DNA of 64,000 nucleotides from Marinobacter salinus (GCF_001854125.1 NZ_CP017715.1:1798001-1862000); one strand, 5' to 3'. Shown: positions 10,483 to 21,967, counted from the stretch's first letter. The notes: generated by a model not told the origin, from the sequence alone. Made by a program: numbers and translations.

Positions 10483-10670
10483 AGCGTGTGCCTCCCGCGT
10501 TTGCCTGCGCTCTCCTTTAACCATAGAAGCCCCTCTGCATCTTGTCATGGCACCTGAGCAATTTCGCCAATACGATTGGCAGGCCTCGTCATTACGCGCC
10601 AATGCTGCAACCGGCTATGGTTATCCCATTGGATGTAATTTCTGAAACAACAAATACCAGAGGACAAGCA

Positions 10671-11879
10671 ATGACTACCGAGGCGTACATCTTCGATGCA
10701 GTCCGTACCCCCAGGGGACGTGGCAAGAAAGACGGGGCCCTGCACAGCGTCAAACCTATCACGCTGCTGACGACCGTGCTCAGCGCACTGCAAGAGAGGA
10801 ATCGCCTGGACACGGCGCAAGTAGACGACATTGTTATGGGCTGCGTCACCGCCGTTGGCGACCAGGGCGCAGACATCGCGAAGACTGCCGCCCTGGCTGC
10901 CGATTGGGACGAAAGGGTTGCCGGCGTGACCCTGAATCGCTTCTGCGCATCCGGCCTTGAGGCCGTTAATCTCGCAGCTATGAAGGTACGCTCCGGGTGG
11001 GAAGACCTGGTAGTCGCCGGGGGCGTCGAAGCCATGTCCCGTGTACCTATGGGCTCAGATGGTGGTGCCTGGGCAACGGACCCGGAAACCAACCTGCACA
11101 CAGGCTTCATGCCTCAAGGCATCGGTGCCGACCTGATCGCAACAATCGAAGGCTTCAGCCGGGAAGACGTGGACGGCTTTGCAGTCAAATCCCAACAAAA
11201 AGCGGCGGCGGCCTGGCAGAACGGTTACTTCGCCAGGTCCATTGTCCCGGTCACTGATCAAAACGGAGTGGTCATCCTGGATCGCGATGAACATGTTCGG
11301 GGCAACACCACAACTGAGTCACTTTCCGGCCTGAAGCCTTCTTTCCAGATGATGGGCGATATGGGTTTCGACGGCGTCGCCCGGGAAAAATACCACTACG
11401 TAGAAAAAATCAATCACGTACACCACGCCGGCAACTCCTCCGGCATTGTCGATGGTGCCACGGCCATGCTCATTGGCAGTGAGGCCAAGGGCAAGGCGAT
11501 GGGGCTCCGACCCCGCGCACGTATTGTTGCGACGGCGGTCACCAGTACCGACCCCACCATCATGCTGACCGGGCCAGGCCCGGCCGCCCGCAAGGCACTG
11601 GAAAAGGCCGGCATGACCGCCGACCAGATTGACCTGTTTGAAGTAAATGAAGCCTTTGCCTCTGTGGTCATGCGCTTCCAGCGCGAATTGTCTGTTCCCG
11701 ATGAAAAAGTGAATGTGAATGGCGGCGCAATCGCCATGGGCCACCCTCTGGGAGCCACCGGCGCCATGATTCTTGGCACGCTGATGGATGAACTGGAGCG
11801 ACGCGAACTGCGTTATGGCCTCGCTACGCTGTGCGTTGGCGGCGGCATGGGCATTGCCACCATCATCGAACGTGTCTGA
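10671..11879 (+). CDS. Acetyl-CoA C-acyltransferase (thiolase)
   Basis: 402 aa, a complete thiolase: acylated Cys in [10 protein letters not shown] (about residue 90), His in [10 protein letters not shown], and the proton-exchanging Cys in LCVGGGMG near the end. It releases acetyl-CoA from 3-ketoacyl-CoA in fatty-acid beta-oxidation, or runs in the reverse condensing direction. It is followed after 31 bp by a FadB-like multienzyme, so both form a beta-oxidation operon. Start ATG 10671 has AGAGGA just upstream; the open frame begins further upstream at 10542 but that part is not thiolase-like. Confidence 0.95.
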   Translation: MTTEAYIFDAVRTPRGRGKKDGALHSVKPITLLTTVLSALQERNRLDTAQVDDIVMGCVTAVGDQGADIAKTAALAADWDERVAGVTLNRFCASGLEAVNLAAMKVRSGWEDLVVAGGVEAMSRVPMGSDGGAWATDPETNLHTGFMPQGIGADLIATIEGFSREDVDGFAVKSQQKAAAAWQNGYFARSIVPVTDQNGVVILDRDEHVRGNTTTESLSGLKPSFQMMGDMGFDGVAREKYHYVEKINHVHHAGNSSGIVDGATAMLIGSEAKGKAMGLRPRARIVATAVTSTDPTIMLTGPGPAARKALEKAGMTADQIDLFEVNEAFASVVMRFQRELSVPDEKVNVNGGAIAMGHPLGATGAMILGTLMDELERRELRYGLATLCVGGGMGIATIIERV

Positions 11880-11910
11880 ACCCAACACTTTTCTGCAAGG
11901 AGAACCGACT

Positions 11911-14061
11911 ATGAGCACTATTCGTTACGACCTGGGTTCGGACCAGATTCTGACCCTCACCATTGACATGCCCGGCCAGTCTGCCAACACCATGAACGCC
12001 GCTTTCCGGGAAGGTCTGGCAGAAACAGTCGCCAGGGTAAAGACGGACCTCGACAAGATTCGCGGCATTATCATCACCTCCGCCAAGAAAACCTTCTTTG
12101 CCGGCGGCGACCTCAAAGAACTGCACAGGGTCACCCGTGAAGACGCCGGGACATTCGAGGAGATGGTTAACGGCCTGAAAGCCGGTATGCGGTATCTCGA
12201 GACGAGTGGCAAGCCCGTGGTAGCCGCCATTAACGGCAGCGCGCTAGGCGGCGGGCTGGAAATTGCCCTCGCCTGCCACCACCGCGTGGTGCTGAACAAG
12301 GACTCGATCCAACTTGGCCTGCCGGAAGTGACTCTGGGCCTCCTCCCCGGCGGAGGCGGAACCCAGCGCCTACCCCGAATGATTGGCCTTGAAGCCGCGC
12401 TCCCTTACCTCATGGAGGGCAAGAAGACGAATCCAAAGGCCGCGCTGAAGGCCGGAATTGTGGATGAAATCGCCGATTCTCCCGAAGATATGATGGCCAG
12501 GACGCGCGCATTCATTGAAGCCAATCCCAAATGTCAGCAGCCGTGGGACCAGAAAGGTTTCAAGTTTCCTGGCGGTGCGCCGCATCACCCCGCCATGGCC
12601 CAGAAGCTCTCTATTGCTCCGGCCATGCTGAGACAGAAAACCAAGGGCTGCTATCCGGCACCGGAGCGAATCCTCTCTGCTGCTGTTGAAGGCGCCCAGG
12701 TGGACTTTGACAACGGCAGTCTTATTGAGACCCGTTACTTCGCCGAACTGGTGATTGGTCAGGTGGCCAAGAACATGACGGGCACCTTCTGGTTCCAGTT
12801 AAATGCCATCAAGGCCGGGGGCAGCCGCCCTGACGGCACTGACAAGGGCACCTTCAAAAAAGTGGGCGTCCTGGGTGCGGGCATGATGGGAGCGGGTATC
12901 GCCTATTCCACGGCCTCACGGGACATTGAGGTGATACTGAAAGACGTATCGGTGGAAAACGCCGAAAAAGGCAAAAGCTACTCGGAAAAACTCCTGGCCA
13001 AAAGAGTCAGTCGTGGGCGGATAACCGAAGAACAGAAAACGGACATTCTCAAGCGTATCCACGCCACCGATTCCGCGGATGACCTGGCCGGTTGCGACCT
13101 GGTGATTGAAGCCGTGTTCGAGGACAGCAACCTTAAGGCGACGGTAACCCGGGAGTCTGAACCGAGGCTGGCGCCAAATGGTATTTTCGCCTCCAACACC
13201 TCCACCATTCCTATCACTCAACTATCGGACGCCTCGGCCAAGCCGGAAAACTTCATCGGCCTGCATTTTTTCTCTCCGGTAGACAAAATGCAGCTGGTGG
13301 AAATCATCGTCGGCAAGAAAACCTCTGAAGAAACCCTGGCCCGCGCTTTCGATTATGTGCAACAGATCGGCAAGATTCCCATTGTGGTTAACGATAGCCG
13401 CGGCTTTTTCACATCCCGGGTATTCGGCACCTTCGTCAACGAAGGCATTTGTATGCTGGCCGAGGGTATTCACCCGTCAAGCATCGAAAACGCCGGCCTG
13501 CTCTCGGGCATGCCGGTCGGCCCCCTGGCCATTTCTGATGAAGTCAGCATGACCCTGATGCAGCATATTCGTGATCAGAGCAAAAAGGACACAGAAGCCG
13601 CCGGTGGTACCTGGAATCCCCATCCCGCGGGAGCAGTGATTGACCAGATGGTTAATGAGCATGGGCGCAAAGGTAAGGCCGCAGGCTCCGGATTCTATGA
13701 ATACCCGGAGAATGGAAAGAAATACCTCTGGCCTGAACTGGAACGCCTTTATGTGGATTCCGCCAAAGCTCACGCTGTGAAGCTGCAGGACCTGAAAGAC
13801 CGGATACTGTTCATACAGGCGATCGAAACAGTCCGCTGCCTTGAAGAGGGCGTTCTGCGCACCGTGGAAGACGCCAACGTCGGCAGCATTTTCGGTATCG
13901 GCTATGCACCCTGGACTGGCGGTGCCATCCAGTTTATCAACCAATACGGTGTGCGTGCCTTTGCAGAACGCGCAAAGGCGCTGGCGGAACTGCATGGCGA
14001 TCGATTTACGCCGCCCGGACTCTTGCTTGAGAAGGCAGAAACCAACACCGAGTTTGCCTGA
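11911..14061 (+). CDS. 3-hydroxyacyl-CoA dehydrogenase / enoyl-CoA hydratase (FadB/FadJ-like)
   Basis: 716 aa. The N-terminal crotonase domain (to about 200) includes the oxyanion-hole segments FFAGGDLKEL and NGSALGGGLEIALACH and the GLPEVTLGLLPGGGGTQRLPR motif. The NAD-binding domain begins at VGVLGAGMMGAGIAY (about 315), with catalytic His in GLHFFSPVDKM, then C-terminal dimerisation domains. It performs the hydration and oxidation steps of beta-oxidation and works with the thiolase upstream. AAGGAG lies 7-8 nt before ATG 11911. Confidence 0.95.
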   Translation: MSTIRYDLGSDQILTLTIDMPGQSANTMNAAFREGLAETVARVKTDLDKIRGIIITSAKKTFFAGGDLKELHRVTREDAGTFEEMVNGLKAGMRYLETSGKPVVAAINGSALGGGLEIALACHHRVVLNKDSIQLGLPEVTLGLLPGGGGTQRLPRMIGLEAALPYLMEGKKTNPKAALKAGIVDEIADSPEDMMARTRAFIEANPKCQQPWDQKGFKFPGGAPHHPAMAQKLSIAPAMLRQKTKGCYPAPERILSAAVEGAQVDFDNGSLIETRYFAELVIGQVAKNMTGTFWFQLNAIKAGGSRPDGTDKGTFKKVGVLGAGMMGAGIAYSTASRDIEVILKDVSVENAEKGKSYSEKLLAKRVSRGRITEEQKTDILKRIHATDSADDLAGCDLVIEAVFEDSNLKATVTRESEPRLAPNGIFASNTSTIPITQLSDASAKPENFIGLHFFSPVDKMQLVEIIVGKKTSEETLARAFDYVQQIGKIPIVVNDSRGFFTSRVFGTFVNEGICMLAEGIHPSSIENAGLLSGMPVGPLAISDEVSMTLMQHIRDQSKKDTEAAGGTWNPHPAGAVIDQMVNEHGRKGKAAGSGFYEYPENGKKYLWPELERLYVDSAKAHAVKLQDLKDRILFIQAIETVRCLEEGVLRTVEDANVGSIFGIGYAPWTGGAIQFINQYGVRAFAERAKALAELHGDRFTPPGLLLEKAETNTEFA

Positions 14062-14070
14062 GCATCATTG

Positions 14071-14091
14071 CCGGAGGCTTGCCCCCTCCGG
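14071..14091 (+). terminator. GC-rich hairpin after the beta-oxidation operon
   Basis: CCGGAGG / CCTCCGG, a perfect 7-bp stem with a 7-nt loop starting 9 bp after the stop codon. Only a weak T-containing tail (CCGTCCTTT) follows, so it may be a processing or Rho-dependent end rather than a strict intrinsic terminator. Confidence 0.6.
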
Positions 14092-14284
14092 CCCCGTCCT
14101 TTCTCCGCATTTCCAGCCCTGGCGTGTTACCAACCTGCCGGGTTCATGGACAGATTGTCACGAATCGATACGCCCTGCCTATGGCAACGGGTGTACCGCT
14201 TGCCTACAATAAATTTATTCGCAACCGGGTATAGTAGAGTTCAGTATCCATGAACTTTCGCCCAGCACCGTCAGGTACGTATTT

Positions 14285-16456
14285 ATGACCATCGCGGAAA
14301 GAATTATGGCTCGTCATTCGTCGGCCAATACCAGCCGGTCAGGCATCTGCAAAGCACTGACTGTCGCCCTGCTGTTCACTGCAGCCACGGGCTTGCAGGC
14401 CAAAATGGACGACGCCCGGGTCTATGAACCGGTCGCCCCAACCATTGACCAGGCCAGAGCCAATATCCTCATTGCCCGCCAATTGCAGTTCACCCATTTC
14501 CGGGACCTGGGCATGAGCGATGAACTCTCCGGGGACGTGTTCGACGCCTACCTGGAATACCTGGATGGCCAGCGCATTTACCTGACACAGGAAGATCTTA
14601 ACAAGTTCGACCGGGTGAAGACGCAATTGGGCTCGGCTCTGAAAACCGGCCAGCTCCAACCCGGCTTTGATATCTACAATCTGGTTCAGCAGCGTGTCAT
14701 TGATCGCCTTCGCTTTGCCCTGAATCTGGTTGGCCAGGGCATCGACCAGCTCGACTTCAACAGGAACGAGAGCATCTTGCTGGATCGATCTGACGCCAGC
14801 TGGGAAGCGGATCAACAGGCATTGGATGAACTCTGGGTCAAGCGAATCAAGAACGCGGTTCTGGCCCAGCGCCTCAACGGGGCGGATGATGAAACCATCG
14901 AAGACAACCTGCAACGTCGTTACGAGGGTCAGCTCAAGCGCGCCTACCAGGCCCGCAGTGAAGACGCTTTCCAAGCTTACATGAATGCCTTCACCGGCAT
15001 GTGGGACCCTCATACCTCCTATTTTTCGCCGCGGACTTCAGAGAATTTCAACATCAATATGAGCCTCTCTCTGGAAGGCATCGGGGCGGTGTTGCAGTCG
15101 GATAACGAGTACACCAAGGTGGTTCGCCTGGTGCCCGGTGGTCCCGCATCCAAACAGGGCCAGCTGCAACCTGCAGACCGTATTGTGTCGGTTACGCAGG
15201 AGGATGAAAAAGCTGTCAACGTGATCGGTTGGCGTCTGGATGAAGTGGTGGACCTGATTCGGGGTCCGAGAAATTCCGTGGTAACCCTGGAGGTGATCCC
15301 GGCCAACGCCAGCGACGAAACCATTACCAAGGCGATTGCCATCAAGCGGGATGAGGTCAAGCTGGAGGAACAAAGCGCGAGTAAAGATGTCATTGAGCTC
15401 GAGCGCGGGGGCAGCGACTACAAGATCGGCGTCATCACGATCCCCACATTCTATGCGGACTTTCAGGCCATGCAGGCCGGGGACCCCAATTACAAGAGTA
15501 CCACCAGGGACGTGCGCAAACTCATTGCCGAGCTTGAGCAGGATGGTGTCAACGGGCTCGTCATTGACCTGCGCAACAACGGTGGTGGTGCGCTGCACGA
15601 AGCAAATGACCTGGTTGGCCTGTTCATCGACCAGGGCCCGACCGTACAGATCCGCAACGCAAACAATGATGTACAGGTTTTAAACGATGAGGATCCGTCA
15701 ATCGCTTACGACGGCCCTCTGGTTGTCCTCACCAACCGTATGAGCGCCTCCGCCTCCGAAATTTTTGCCGGGGCGATCCAGGATTACGGGCGCGGGCTCG
15801 TGGTAGGGTCACAGACCTTCGGCAAAGGCACAGTCCAGGCGGTACGGCCCCTGAACCATGGGCAACTGAAAATCACCCAGTCCAAGTTCTACCGGGTATC
15901 CGGCGGGTCTACCCAGCACAAGGGCGTCATTCCGGATATTGAAATACCCTCACGGATTGATAAAAAACGCATTGGCGAGGATGCGCTTGACCACGCCCTG
16001 CCCTGGGATCAGATCGAAGCCGTACCCCACACCAGGTACTTTGATTTCAGTGGCATTATCGATGAACTGCGAAAACGTCACGACGAGCGCTTTGCCACCA
16101 GCCCCGAGTTCGGCCTGCTGCAACAGGAAATCGATTTCCTCAAAAAGCAGCGCGAAATGGACTCGGTCAGCCTGAATATGGATGAACGCAAAAATCAGCA
16201 TGAACAGATCGAGCGTACGCGCCTGACCATTGCCAATGCCCGCCGGGAACTGCGTGGTGAAGCACCGTTTGAAAGCCTTGAAGAGCTTGAAGACTGGCAG
16301 GATCAGCAGGCGGCAGATCTGGACACGACCGATGACGAACTGGATTTCGTGATTCGGGAAGGCGGCGACATTATGGCTGACATGCTGGAATTGGATCAGC
16401 ATATGGCGTCGATCCTGACGCCCCAGCAATATGCGGCTCAAACGCCAACCCAATAA
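14285..16456 (+). CDS. prc: Carboxy-terminal processing protease Tsp/Prc
   Basis: 723 aa with an N-terminal signal peptide (KALTVALLFTAATGLQA cleaved about residue 39). Order: N-terminal helical domain, PDZ domain (EGIGAVLQ onward, about 255-340), S41 peptidase core with Ser in NRMSASASEIF and Lys in TFGKGTVQ, then the DUF3340 C-terminal domain. It degrades or trims periplasmic proteins at their C-termini, including tagged substrates and factors controlling peptidoglycan enzymes. Start ATG 14285; ATG 14306 is an alternative giving a shorter n-region. Confidence 0.96.
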   Translation: MTIAERIMARHSSANTSRSGICKALTVALLFTAATGLQAKMDDARVYEPVAPTIDQARANILIARQLQFTHFRDLGMSDELSGDVFDAYLEYLDGQRIYLTQEDLNKFDRVKTQLGSALKTGQLQPGFDIYNLVQQRVIDRLRFALNLVGQGIDQLDFNRNESILLDRSDASWEADQQALDELWVKRIKNAVLAQRLNGADDETIEDNLQRRYEGQLKRAYQARSEDAFQAYMNAFTGMWDPHTSYFSPRTSENFNINMSLSLEGIGAVLQSDNEYTKVVRLVPGGPASKQGQLQPADRIVSVTQEDEKAVNVIGWRLDEVVDLIRGPRNSVVTLEVIPANASDETITKAIAIKRDEVKLEEQSASKDVIELERGGSDYKIGVITIPTFYADFQAMQAGDPNYKSTTRDVRKLIAELEQDGVNGLVIDLRNNGGGALHEANDLVGLFIDQGPTVQIRNANNDVQVLNDEDPSIAYDGPLVVLTNRMSASASEIFAGAIQDYGRGLVVGSQTFGKGTVQAVRPLNHGQLKITQSKFYRVSGGSTQHKGVIPDIEIPSRIDKKRIGEDALDHALPWDQIEAVPHTRYFDFSGIIDELRKRHDERFATSPEFGLLQQEIDFLKKQREMDSVSLNMDERKNQHEQIERTRLTIANARRELRGEAPFESLEELEDWQDQQAADLDTTDDELDFVIREGGDIMADMLELDQHMASILTPQQYAAQTPTQ

Positions 16457-16475
16457 CTTGTGAAGGCGCCGGAGA

Positions 16476-17249
16476 ATGACCGAAAAGGCCGGAACTGAAG
16501 ACAGTCGGCAAAAGGCACGCGCCGTACAGGACATGCTGCTGGATGCACTCCATGCGATGCGCTCGCTGGAGGAAGTGGAAGGACTGGAGAAGCCTGGGGA
16601 CAGCATGCAAAAAGGCCCTGAAGGCCTGCTAAACCGGCTCACCAGCCTTACAGGTTCGGCGCTTCGCCTGGGTGCCCGGGCGACTGACACCTCATTGAGA
16701 GTGGGCCGGGCACTGATCAGTTCGCAGGATCAGCTCCGGGCCATGTTGACGGCCGGCCGATCACTCAAGGATATCCGCGAGGTGGCCGGTCTGACCCTGT
16801 CAGAAATGAGTGAAGCACTGAACCTGAAAGACAAGTCGGTGCTTGAGGCAATTGAAAACGGCACCGCCACCCTTTCCTTCGAATTGATCCTGCGGCTTGC
16901 AGCACTGATTGCACGCAACGACCCCATTCCCTTCATCATGCGAACCACGCGCCACTATAACCCCGAAGTCTGGCAGGCTCTAAATGACTGGGGGGTGGGA
17001 CGACTGCCACTACAATTCGAGAGGGAGCGGGAATTCATCAATATTTTCCGCCGACACGACGATGCCCGGACCCTGACCGACGAAGGTTTCCGGAAGGTCC
17101 TGGACTTTACTCGCCAGAGTTTCGAGATGTCCCTTCATTTTGTCGAGGAACAAGAGCGCCAGGTGGCCGAATTGAGAGCCACCTATGAAAAAGGGGCCGA
17201 GACCCACGAACCGCCTGGCACCAGAAATGACAAGCCTTCAACCAAATAG
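16476..17249 (+). CDS. Helix-turn-helix XRE-type protein
   Basis: 257 aa. A Cro/C1-type HTH lies around residues 95-145 ([34 protein letters not shown]). It is flanked by an N-terminal region with an amphipathic [17 protein letters not shown] segment and a C-terminal helical part rich in Glu and Arg. Unlike short phage repressors it has long conserved flanks; it is a chromosomal regulator of unknown target. It follows prc by 19 bp and probably shares its transcript. Its 3' end overlaps the convergent mtnA by 12 bp. Confidence 0.85.
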   Translation: MTEKAGTEDSRQKARAVQDMLLDALHAMRSLEEVEGLEKPGDSMQKGPEGLLNRLTSLTGSALRLGARATDTSLRVGRALISSQDQLRAMLTAGRSLKDIREVAGLTLSEMSEALNLKDKSVLEAIENGTATLSFELILRLAALIARNDPIPFIMRTTRHYNPEVWQALNDWGVGRLPLQFEREREFINIFRRHDDARTLTDEGFRKVLDFTRQSFEMSLHFVEEQERQVAELRATYEKGAETHEPPGTRNDKPSTK

Positions 17250-18302
17250 ATCCCGCATTCCCGTAATATTCGGATTATGAACGACCCCCTTCTCGGTCAC
17301 GATGGCATCAATCAGGCTTGCCGGAGTGACGTCAAAGACCGGATTAAAAACCTTGATTCCTTCGGGTGCCAGGGGGATGCCGCGAATCTCTCGAACTTCC
17401 GAACCGTCGCGTTCCTCAATCGGAATGTCCGTACCCGCCGCCAGTGACATATCGATAGTGCTTGAAGGTGCGACAACCATAAACCCCACTTTGTGATGGC
17501 GAGCCAGCACAGCAAGGCTGTAGGTTCCAATCTTGTTAGCCACATCCCCGTTGGCTGTTATCCGGTCTGCACCCACTACAACCCATCGCACATCACCTTG
17601 TGCAAGAATGGCCGCGGCGGCGCCGTCCGCGTTCAAAGTGACCGGAATACTATCCTGTGCCAACTCCCATGCAGTCAGACGGCTTCCCTGAAGCCAGGGC
17701 CGGGTTTCATCTGCATACACCATTGTCAGCAGGTTTTTCTCATGAAGGCGACGAATGACCCCCAGAGCCGTGCCATAGCCACCAGTTGCCAATGCGCCGG
17801 TATTGCAATGAGTGAGCACTGAGATGGGCGCTTCCGGATGCATCACCTCCAGGGCATTACCCGCCATAGCCAGGTTGGCCGCCAGATCGTCTTCGTGGAT
17901 AGTGACCGCCTCAGCGGCCAGACGCTTGCTGGCTTCATCCAGGGAATGGCATTTGTGGAATACCCGTTCCATCCGCTGCAACGCCCAGAACAGGTTAACC
18001 GCGGTTGGCCTGGAAGCCGCCAGCTCGCGAATAGCCTGTTTGATTTCTGCTTTCCAGTCACCGCCGCCGGCATGGCGAGCGGCCAATGCGACGCCATAGG
18101 CAGCGCTGATACCAATGGCGGGAGCCCCGCGAACCACCATGTCCCGGATACACTGAGAAACGCCGGAGGCACCCTCAACTGTAATCCAGTGTTCCTCCAT
18201 GGGCAGCAAGCGCTGGTCCAGCAACTCAAGACTGGCCCCATGCCAGCGCATCGCAACCGTGCCGATCGCCCTTGAAGAAGGAGGTAAGGGGGAGTTCGCC
18301 AT
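17238..18302 (-). CDS. mtnA: Methylthioribose-1-phosphate isomerase
   Basis: 354 aa, an eIF2B-related isomerase. Motifs: RGAPAIG near 53, [17 protein letters not shown] with the catalytic Cys around 165, [17 protein letters not shown] with the catalytic Asp around 246. It converts methylthioribose-1-phosphate to methylthioribulose-1-phosphate in methionine salvage. It is divergent from mtaD, the deaminase that starts the same salvage route in Pseudomonas-type organisms. Confidence 0.97.
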   Translation of the reverse strand: MANSPLPPSSRAIGTVAMRWHGASLELLDQRLLPMEEHWITVEGASGVSQCIRDMVVRGAPAIGISAAYGVALAARHAGGGDWKAEIKQAIRELAASRPTAVNLFWALQRMERVFHKCHSLDEASKRLAAEAVTIHEDDLAANLAMAGNALEVMHPEAPISVLTHCNTGALATGGYGTALGVIRRLHEKNLLTMVYADETRPWLQGSRLTAWELAQDSIPVTLNADGAAAAILAQGDVRWVVVGADRITANGDVANKIGTYSLAVLARHHKVGFMVVAPSSTIDMSLAAGTDIPIEERDGSEVREIRGIPLAPEGIKVFNPVFDVTPASLIDAIVTEKGVVHNPNITGMRDLFG

Positions 18303-18411
18303 AAAACAGCTCCATGTCTGAAACGCTGAAAACCGCCAGTATAACGTTTATACTTCCGGGCTACATTTCCAAAGCGCGACTTCTCCTACGCGCCGCAATT
18401 AAGGCAGGTAA

Positions 18412-19752
18412 ATGACGGCAGACACCATCACCGCAGCCGATATCCGAATCAATTCCCGGTGGCTCATACCCATCGAACCCGAAGCCGTGGTACTTGAACA
18501 TCAGGCGGTCATTATTCAGGGGTCAAGGATTGCAGCGGTGGTTTCGCAGCAAGAGGCCGATCTGCGGTTTCGAACCCGGGAAACGGTTAATCTGCCCAAT
18601 CACGTCGTCATGCCGGGACTGATCAATCTCCATGGTCATGCCGCGATGTCGCTATTCCGGGGTATAGCGGATGACTTACCGCTGATGACATGGCTCAACG
18701 AACATATCTGGCCGGCGGAGGGCGCGTTTATCAGTGAGCAGTTCATTGCTGACGGCACGCAACTCGCCATGGCGGAAATGCTGCGCACAGGAACGACAAC
18801 ATTCTCTGACATGTACTTCTTCCCGGAAATTGCCGCCCAGGCCGCCCATGACGCAGGCATGCGGGCCCAGATCAGCTTTCCGCTGCTCGACTTCCCGACC
18901 GTATGGGGGTCAGGACCAGACGAATACCTGAGCAAAGGTGAAGCGCTCATCAAAACGTGGAAGGGCGACGAGTACATAACACCGGCAATCGGGCCACATG
19001 CTCCCTACACTGTCTCCGATGGTCCACTGCTCAAGGCGCTCAATCTGTCCGAAGAGACCGGTGCTCCTATCCAGATTCACCTGCATGAGACGGCATTCGA
19101 AGTAACCGAATCACTCGAAAAGCAAGGCAAACGTCCCGTTGCGCGTTTGGCCGAGATGGGCATCCTGGGCCCGAATACGCAGTGTGTGCACATGACTCAG
19201 GTTGACGATTCCGATCTCAGATCAATTGTCGAGTCCGGCGCTCATGTCATTCACTGCCCCGAATCCAACCTCAAGCTTGCGAGTGGGCTTTGCCCCGTTC
19301 AGAAACTGATGGATGCCGGTATCAACGTCGCCATTGGCACCGACGGTGCTGCCAGCAACAACGATCTGGACCTGTTCGGGGAACTGCGCACCGCGGCAAT
19401 GATCGCCAAGGTCGTGGCAGACGATGCCACTGCCCTTTCGGCCCATCAGGCACTAACCATGGCGACACTCAATGGCGCCAGGGCTATAGGTCGGGATCAC
19501 GAACTGGGCTCCCTTGTGCCTGGAAAACTCGCCGACATCATTGCCGTCGATCTGAGCGACCCGTTTTTACAGCCTGTCTATGACCCGGCCTCCCACCTCG
19601 TCTACAGCAATCATGGCCGTGCAGTAAGCCATAGCTGGATCAATGGCGTACCTCAATTACAGGAAGGCACACTCACCCGCATTGATGTCGCAGATCTAAT
19701 GCTCCGGGTCGATGGCTGGATGGAACGAATCCGAAATCAGCAGGCCCAATAA
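18412..19752 (+). CDS. mtaD: 5-methylthioadenosine / S-adenosylhomocysteine deaminase (TRZ/ATZ family)
   Basis: 446 aa amidohydrolase with metal ligands HGH in [11 protein letters not shown], His in HLHETAFE and Asp in [12 protein letters not shown]. In Pseudomonas aeruginosa the orthologue (PA3170) deaminates methylthioadenosine to methylthioinosine, which is then phosphorolysed to feed MtnA. The divergent mtnA supports this assignment. It begins a probable operon with ubiG and mupP. AGGCAGG is just upstream of ATG 18412. Confidence 0.93.
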   Translation: MTADTITAADIRINSRWLIPIEPEAVVLEHQAVIIQGSRIAAVVSQQEADLRFRTRETVNLPNHVVMPGLINLHGHAAMSLFRGIADDLPLMTWLNEHIWPAEGAFISEQFIADGTQLAMAEMLRTGTTTFSDMYFFPEIAAQAAHDAGMRAQISFPLLDFPTVWGSGPDEYLSKGEALIKTWKGDEYITPAIGPHAPYTVSDGPLLKALNLSEETGAPIQIHLHETAFEVTESLEKQGKRPVARLAEMGILGPNTQCVHMTQVDDSDLRSIVESGAHVIHCPESNLKLASGLCPVQKLMDAGINVAIGTDGAASNNDLDLFGELRTAAMIAKVVADDATALSAHQALTMATLNGARAIGRDHELGSLVPGKLADIIAVDLSDPFLQPVYDPASHLVYSNHGRAVSHSWINGVPQLQEGTLTRIDVADLMLRVDGWMERIRNQQAQ

Positions 19753-19787
19753 CCGAATTCCGACAGATTCATCAGGCAGAACAGACC

Positions 19788-20504
19788 ATGACAAACCAGA
19801 ATGTAGACCGGAACGAAATCGCCAAGTTCGAGGCACTGGCCAGTCGCTGGTGGGACCCCAGCAGCGAATTTCGGCCACTGCATGACATCAATCCGCTGCG
19901 GTTAAACTACATCGATGAACGGGTTCCTCTTGCGGGCAAGCGGGTACTGGATGTCGGCTGCGGTGGTGGCCTTCTCTCCGAAGGCATGGCCCAGAGAGGC
20001 GCTCACGTAACCGGCATCGACATGGGTGAAGCGCCGCTTGCAGTGGCGAAATTGCACGGCCTGGAGAGTGGTATCAAGGTCGATTATCGCCAGACTACCG
20101 TGGAAGCCCTGGCGGAAGACCCTCAACACGCGGGTCAGTATGACGTTGTAACCTGTCTGGAAATGCTGGAACACGTTCCCGATCCAGCCTCCGTTATCAG
20201 GGCATGCTCAACCATGCTCAAGCCGGGCGGCCACATGTTTGTTTCCACCATCAACCGCAACCCCAAATCGTTTCTGTTCGCTATTGTGGGTGCTGAATAT
20301 ATTCTCAACCTGCTACCCAAGGGAACGCACGAGTGGAAGAAATTCATTCGCCCGTCTGAAATGTCCGATCACCTCCGCCATGCCGGACTCGAGGTCCTGG
20401 AACTCACAGGCATGACGTACAACCCGATAACCAAGGCCTACAAGCTTGGTCGCGACGTGGACGTAAATTACCTGATGTATGCCCGGGACACCCATGACGC
20501 CTGA
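19788..20504 (+). CDS. ubiG: Ubiquinone biosynthesis O-methyltransferase
   Basis: 238 aa with class I SAM motifs: [12 protein letters not shown] (about residues 55-66) and the acidic GIDMG. The N-terminal [11 protein letters not shown] and the downstream [12 protein letters not shown] segments are typical of UbiG. It carries out both O-methylations in ubiquinone synthesis. The stop overlaps the start region of mupP, suggesting translational coupling; the order mtaD-ubiG-mupP-yciK is the same as in Pseudomonas. Confidence 0.97.
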   Translation: MTNQNVDRNEIAKFEALASRWWDPSSEFRPLHDINPLRLNYIDERVPLAGKRVLDVGCGGGLLSEGMAQRGAHVTGIDMGEAPLAVAKLHGLESGIKVDYRQTTVEALAEDPQHAGQYDVVTCLEMLEHVPDPASVIRACSTMLKPGGHMFVSTINRNPKSFLFAIVGAEYILNLLPKGTHEWKKFIRPSEMSDHLRHAGLEVLELTGMTYNPITKAYKLGRDVDVNYLMYARDTHDA

Positions 20505-21159
20505 ATCAGCTCCTTCTGCAGTCCTGTTCGATCTGGATGGCACGCTGATTGACACCGCGCCGGATTTCATCCGATGCCTTAACCAGCTCAGGCAACAGCA
20601 TGGGCTCGAAGCCCTTCCCGCCGAGCAGATCCGGCGCTCCGTGTCCAATGGGGCGCGTGCCATGGTGCGGGTGGGCTTTGGCCTGGAGCCCGAACATCCG
20701 GATTACACAGACAAGCACACGGCATTCCTCGACCTTTATGAAGCTGGCGTCGCCATAGAGACAACTCTTTTCGACGGCATGGACCAGATTCTGCGAAGCC
20801 TGGAATCACGAGGCGTTCCGTGGGGCATTGTCACCAACAAGCCGGCACGATTCGCTGCGCCGCTTGTGGAAGCACTCGGTCTCGCCCAACGTTGTGCCGT
20901 TGTCATCTGCCCGGATCACGTTGCCGAGCGCAAGCCACACCCGGAAGCGCTGTTTCTCGCCTGCAAACAGATTGAAGCCGACCCTTCGCAGGCCGTCTAC
21001 GTGGGTGATCACGAACGTGACATCGAGGCGGGACGCAATGCGGGGATGCAAACCATTGCCGTCCGGTATGGATACATAGAAGAGCCGGAGACCGTTGACC
21101 TGTGGCAAGCGGACATGATCGCAGACACCGTCAGCGATCTGGCAAAACTGTTACAATAG
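20494..21159 (+). CDS. mupP: N-acetylmuramic acid 6-phosphate phosphatase (HAD family)
   Basis: 221 aa HAD phosphatase: motif [14 protein letters not shown] (nucleophile Asp), motif II in VTNKPA, motif III Lys and motif [18 protein letters not shown]. By similarity alone it could be Gph (phosphoglycolate phosphatase), but its place directly between ubiG and a YciK-type dehydrogenase is that of MupP, which dephosphorylates MurNAc-6P in the peptidoglycan-recycling bypass of pseudomonads. ATG 20494 overlaps ubiG by 11 bp; ATG 20479 in the same frame is an alternative. Confidence 0.9.
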   Translation: MTPESAPSAVLFDLDGTLIDTAPDFIRCLNQLRQQHGLEALPAEQIRRSVSNGARAMVRVGFGLEPEHPDYTDKHTAFLDLYEAGVAIETTLFDGMDQILRSLESRGVPWGIVTNKPARFAAPLVEALGLAQRCAVVICPDHVAERKPHPEALFLACKQIEADPSQAVYVGDHERDIEAGRNAGMQTIAVRYGYIEEPETVDLWQADMIADTVSDLAKLLQ

Positions 21160-21217
21160 ATCCCGAATTTCTTAACCGGTTCCCAGAACCGGTCACAGCC
21201 TGACACGGAGACAGGTT

Positions 21218-21967
21218 ATGCAAGATTACCAAGCACCCGCCGATCTTCTGCAAGACCGCATCATCATGGTGACGGGCGCTGGCAGCGGCATTGGTCTGGC
21301 CGCGGCAAAGGCCTATGCCGCTCACGGAGCCACGGTGATCCTTGTAGGACGTACCGTTTCCAAGCTGGAATCGGTGTACGATGAGATCGAGGCCGCCGGC
21401 CATCCAAAACCGGCCATCGTGCCCATGAATTTTGAGGGCGCTGCGGTCAAGGATTACGAAGAGCTGGCCATGACCATTGAAGACAACTTCGGTCACCTTG
21501 ACGGGATTCTCCACAACGCCGCCATTCTTGGTGACCGCAGCCCGGTTGAACTGTACGACCCGGAAACCTGGAACAAGGTAATGCATGTGAACTCAACAGC
21601 GCCGTTTTTGCTGAGCCGCGCCATGATCCCCCTGTTGCGAAAGTCCACTGGGGCGTCAGTGATCTTTACCTCGTCAGGCGTTGGCCGCAAGGCTAAAGCC
21701 TACTGGGGCGCCTATGCCGTTTCCAAATTTGCGATTGAAGGTCTCAGCCAGTTGCTGGCGGACGAGCTCGACGACGAGCGCCACAATGTTCGAGTGAACA
21801 GTCTGAATCCAGGGGCAACCCGTACCAATATGCGTGCCCGCGCCTATCCGGCGGAGAACCCACAACAGAATCCCGCACCGGAAGACCTGATGCCGGTTTA
21901 TCTGTATCTCATGGGCAAGGACAGTAACGGTGTTAATGGCCAGCAACTGGATGCGCAGCCCAAGTAA
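21218..21967 (+). CDS. YciK family short-chain dehydrogenase
   Basis: 249 aa classical SDR: TGAGSGIG cofactor motif near residue 22, NAA in HNAAILGD, catalytic Ser in FTSSGVGRK, and YAVSK (Tyr/Lys) around 166. The family includes E. coli YciK, whose substrate is not established. It lies 58 bp after mupP and its TAA overlaps the ATG of the next gene, so at least these two are co-translated. Confidence 0.92.
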   Translation: MQDYQAPADLLQDRIIMVTGAGSGIGLAAAKAYAAHGATVILVGRTVSKLESVYDEIEAAGHPKPAIVPMNFEGAAVKDYEELAMTIEDNFGHLDGILHNAAILGDRSPVELYDPETWNKVMHVNSTAPFLLSRAMIPLLRKSTGASVIFTSSGVGRKAKAYWGAYAVSKFAIEGLSQLLADELDDERHNVRVNSLNPGATRTNMRARAYPAENPQQNPAPEDLMPVYLYLMGKDSNGVNGQQLDAQPK

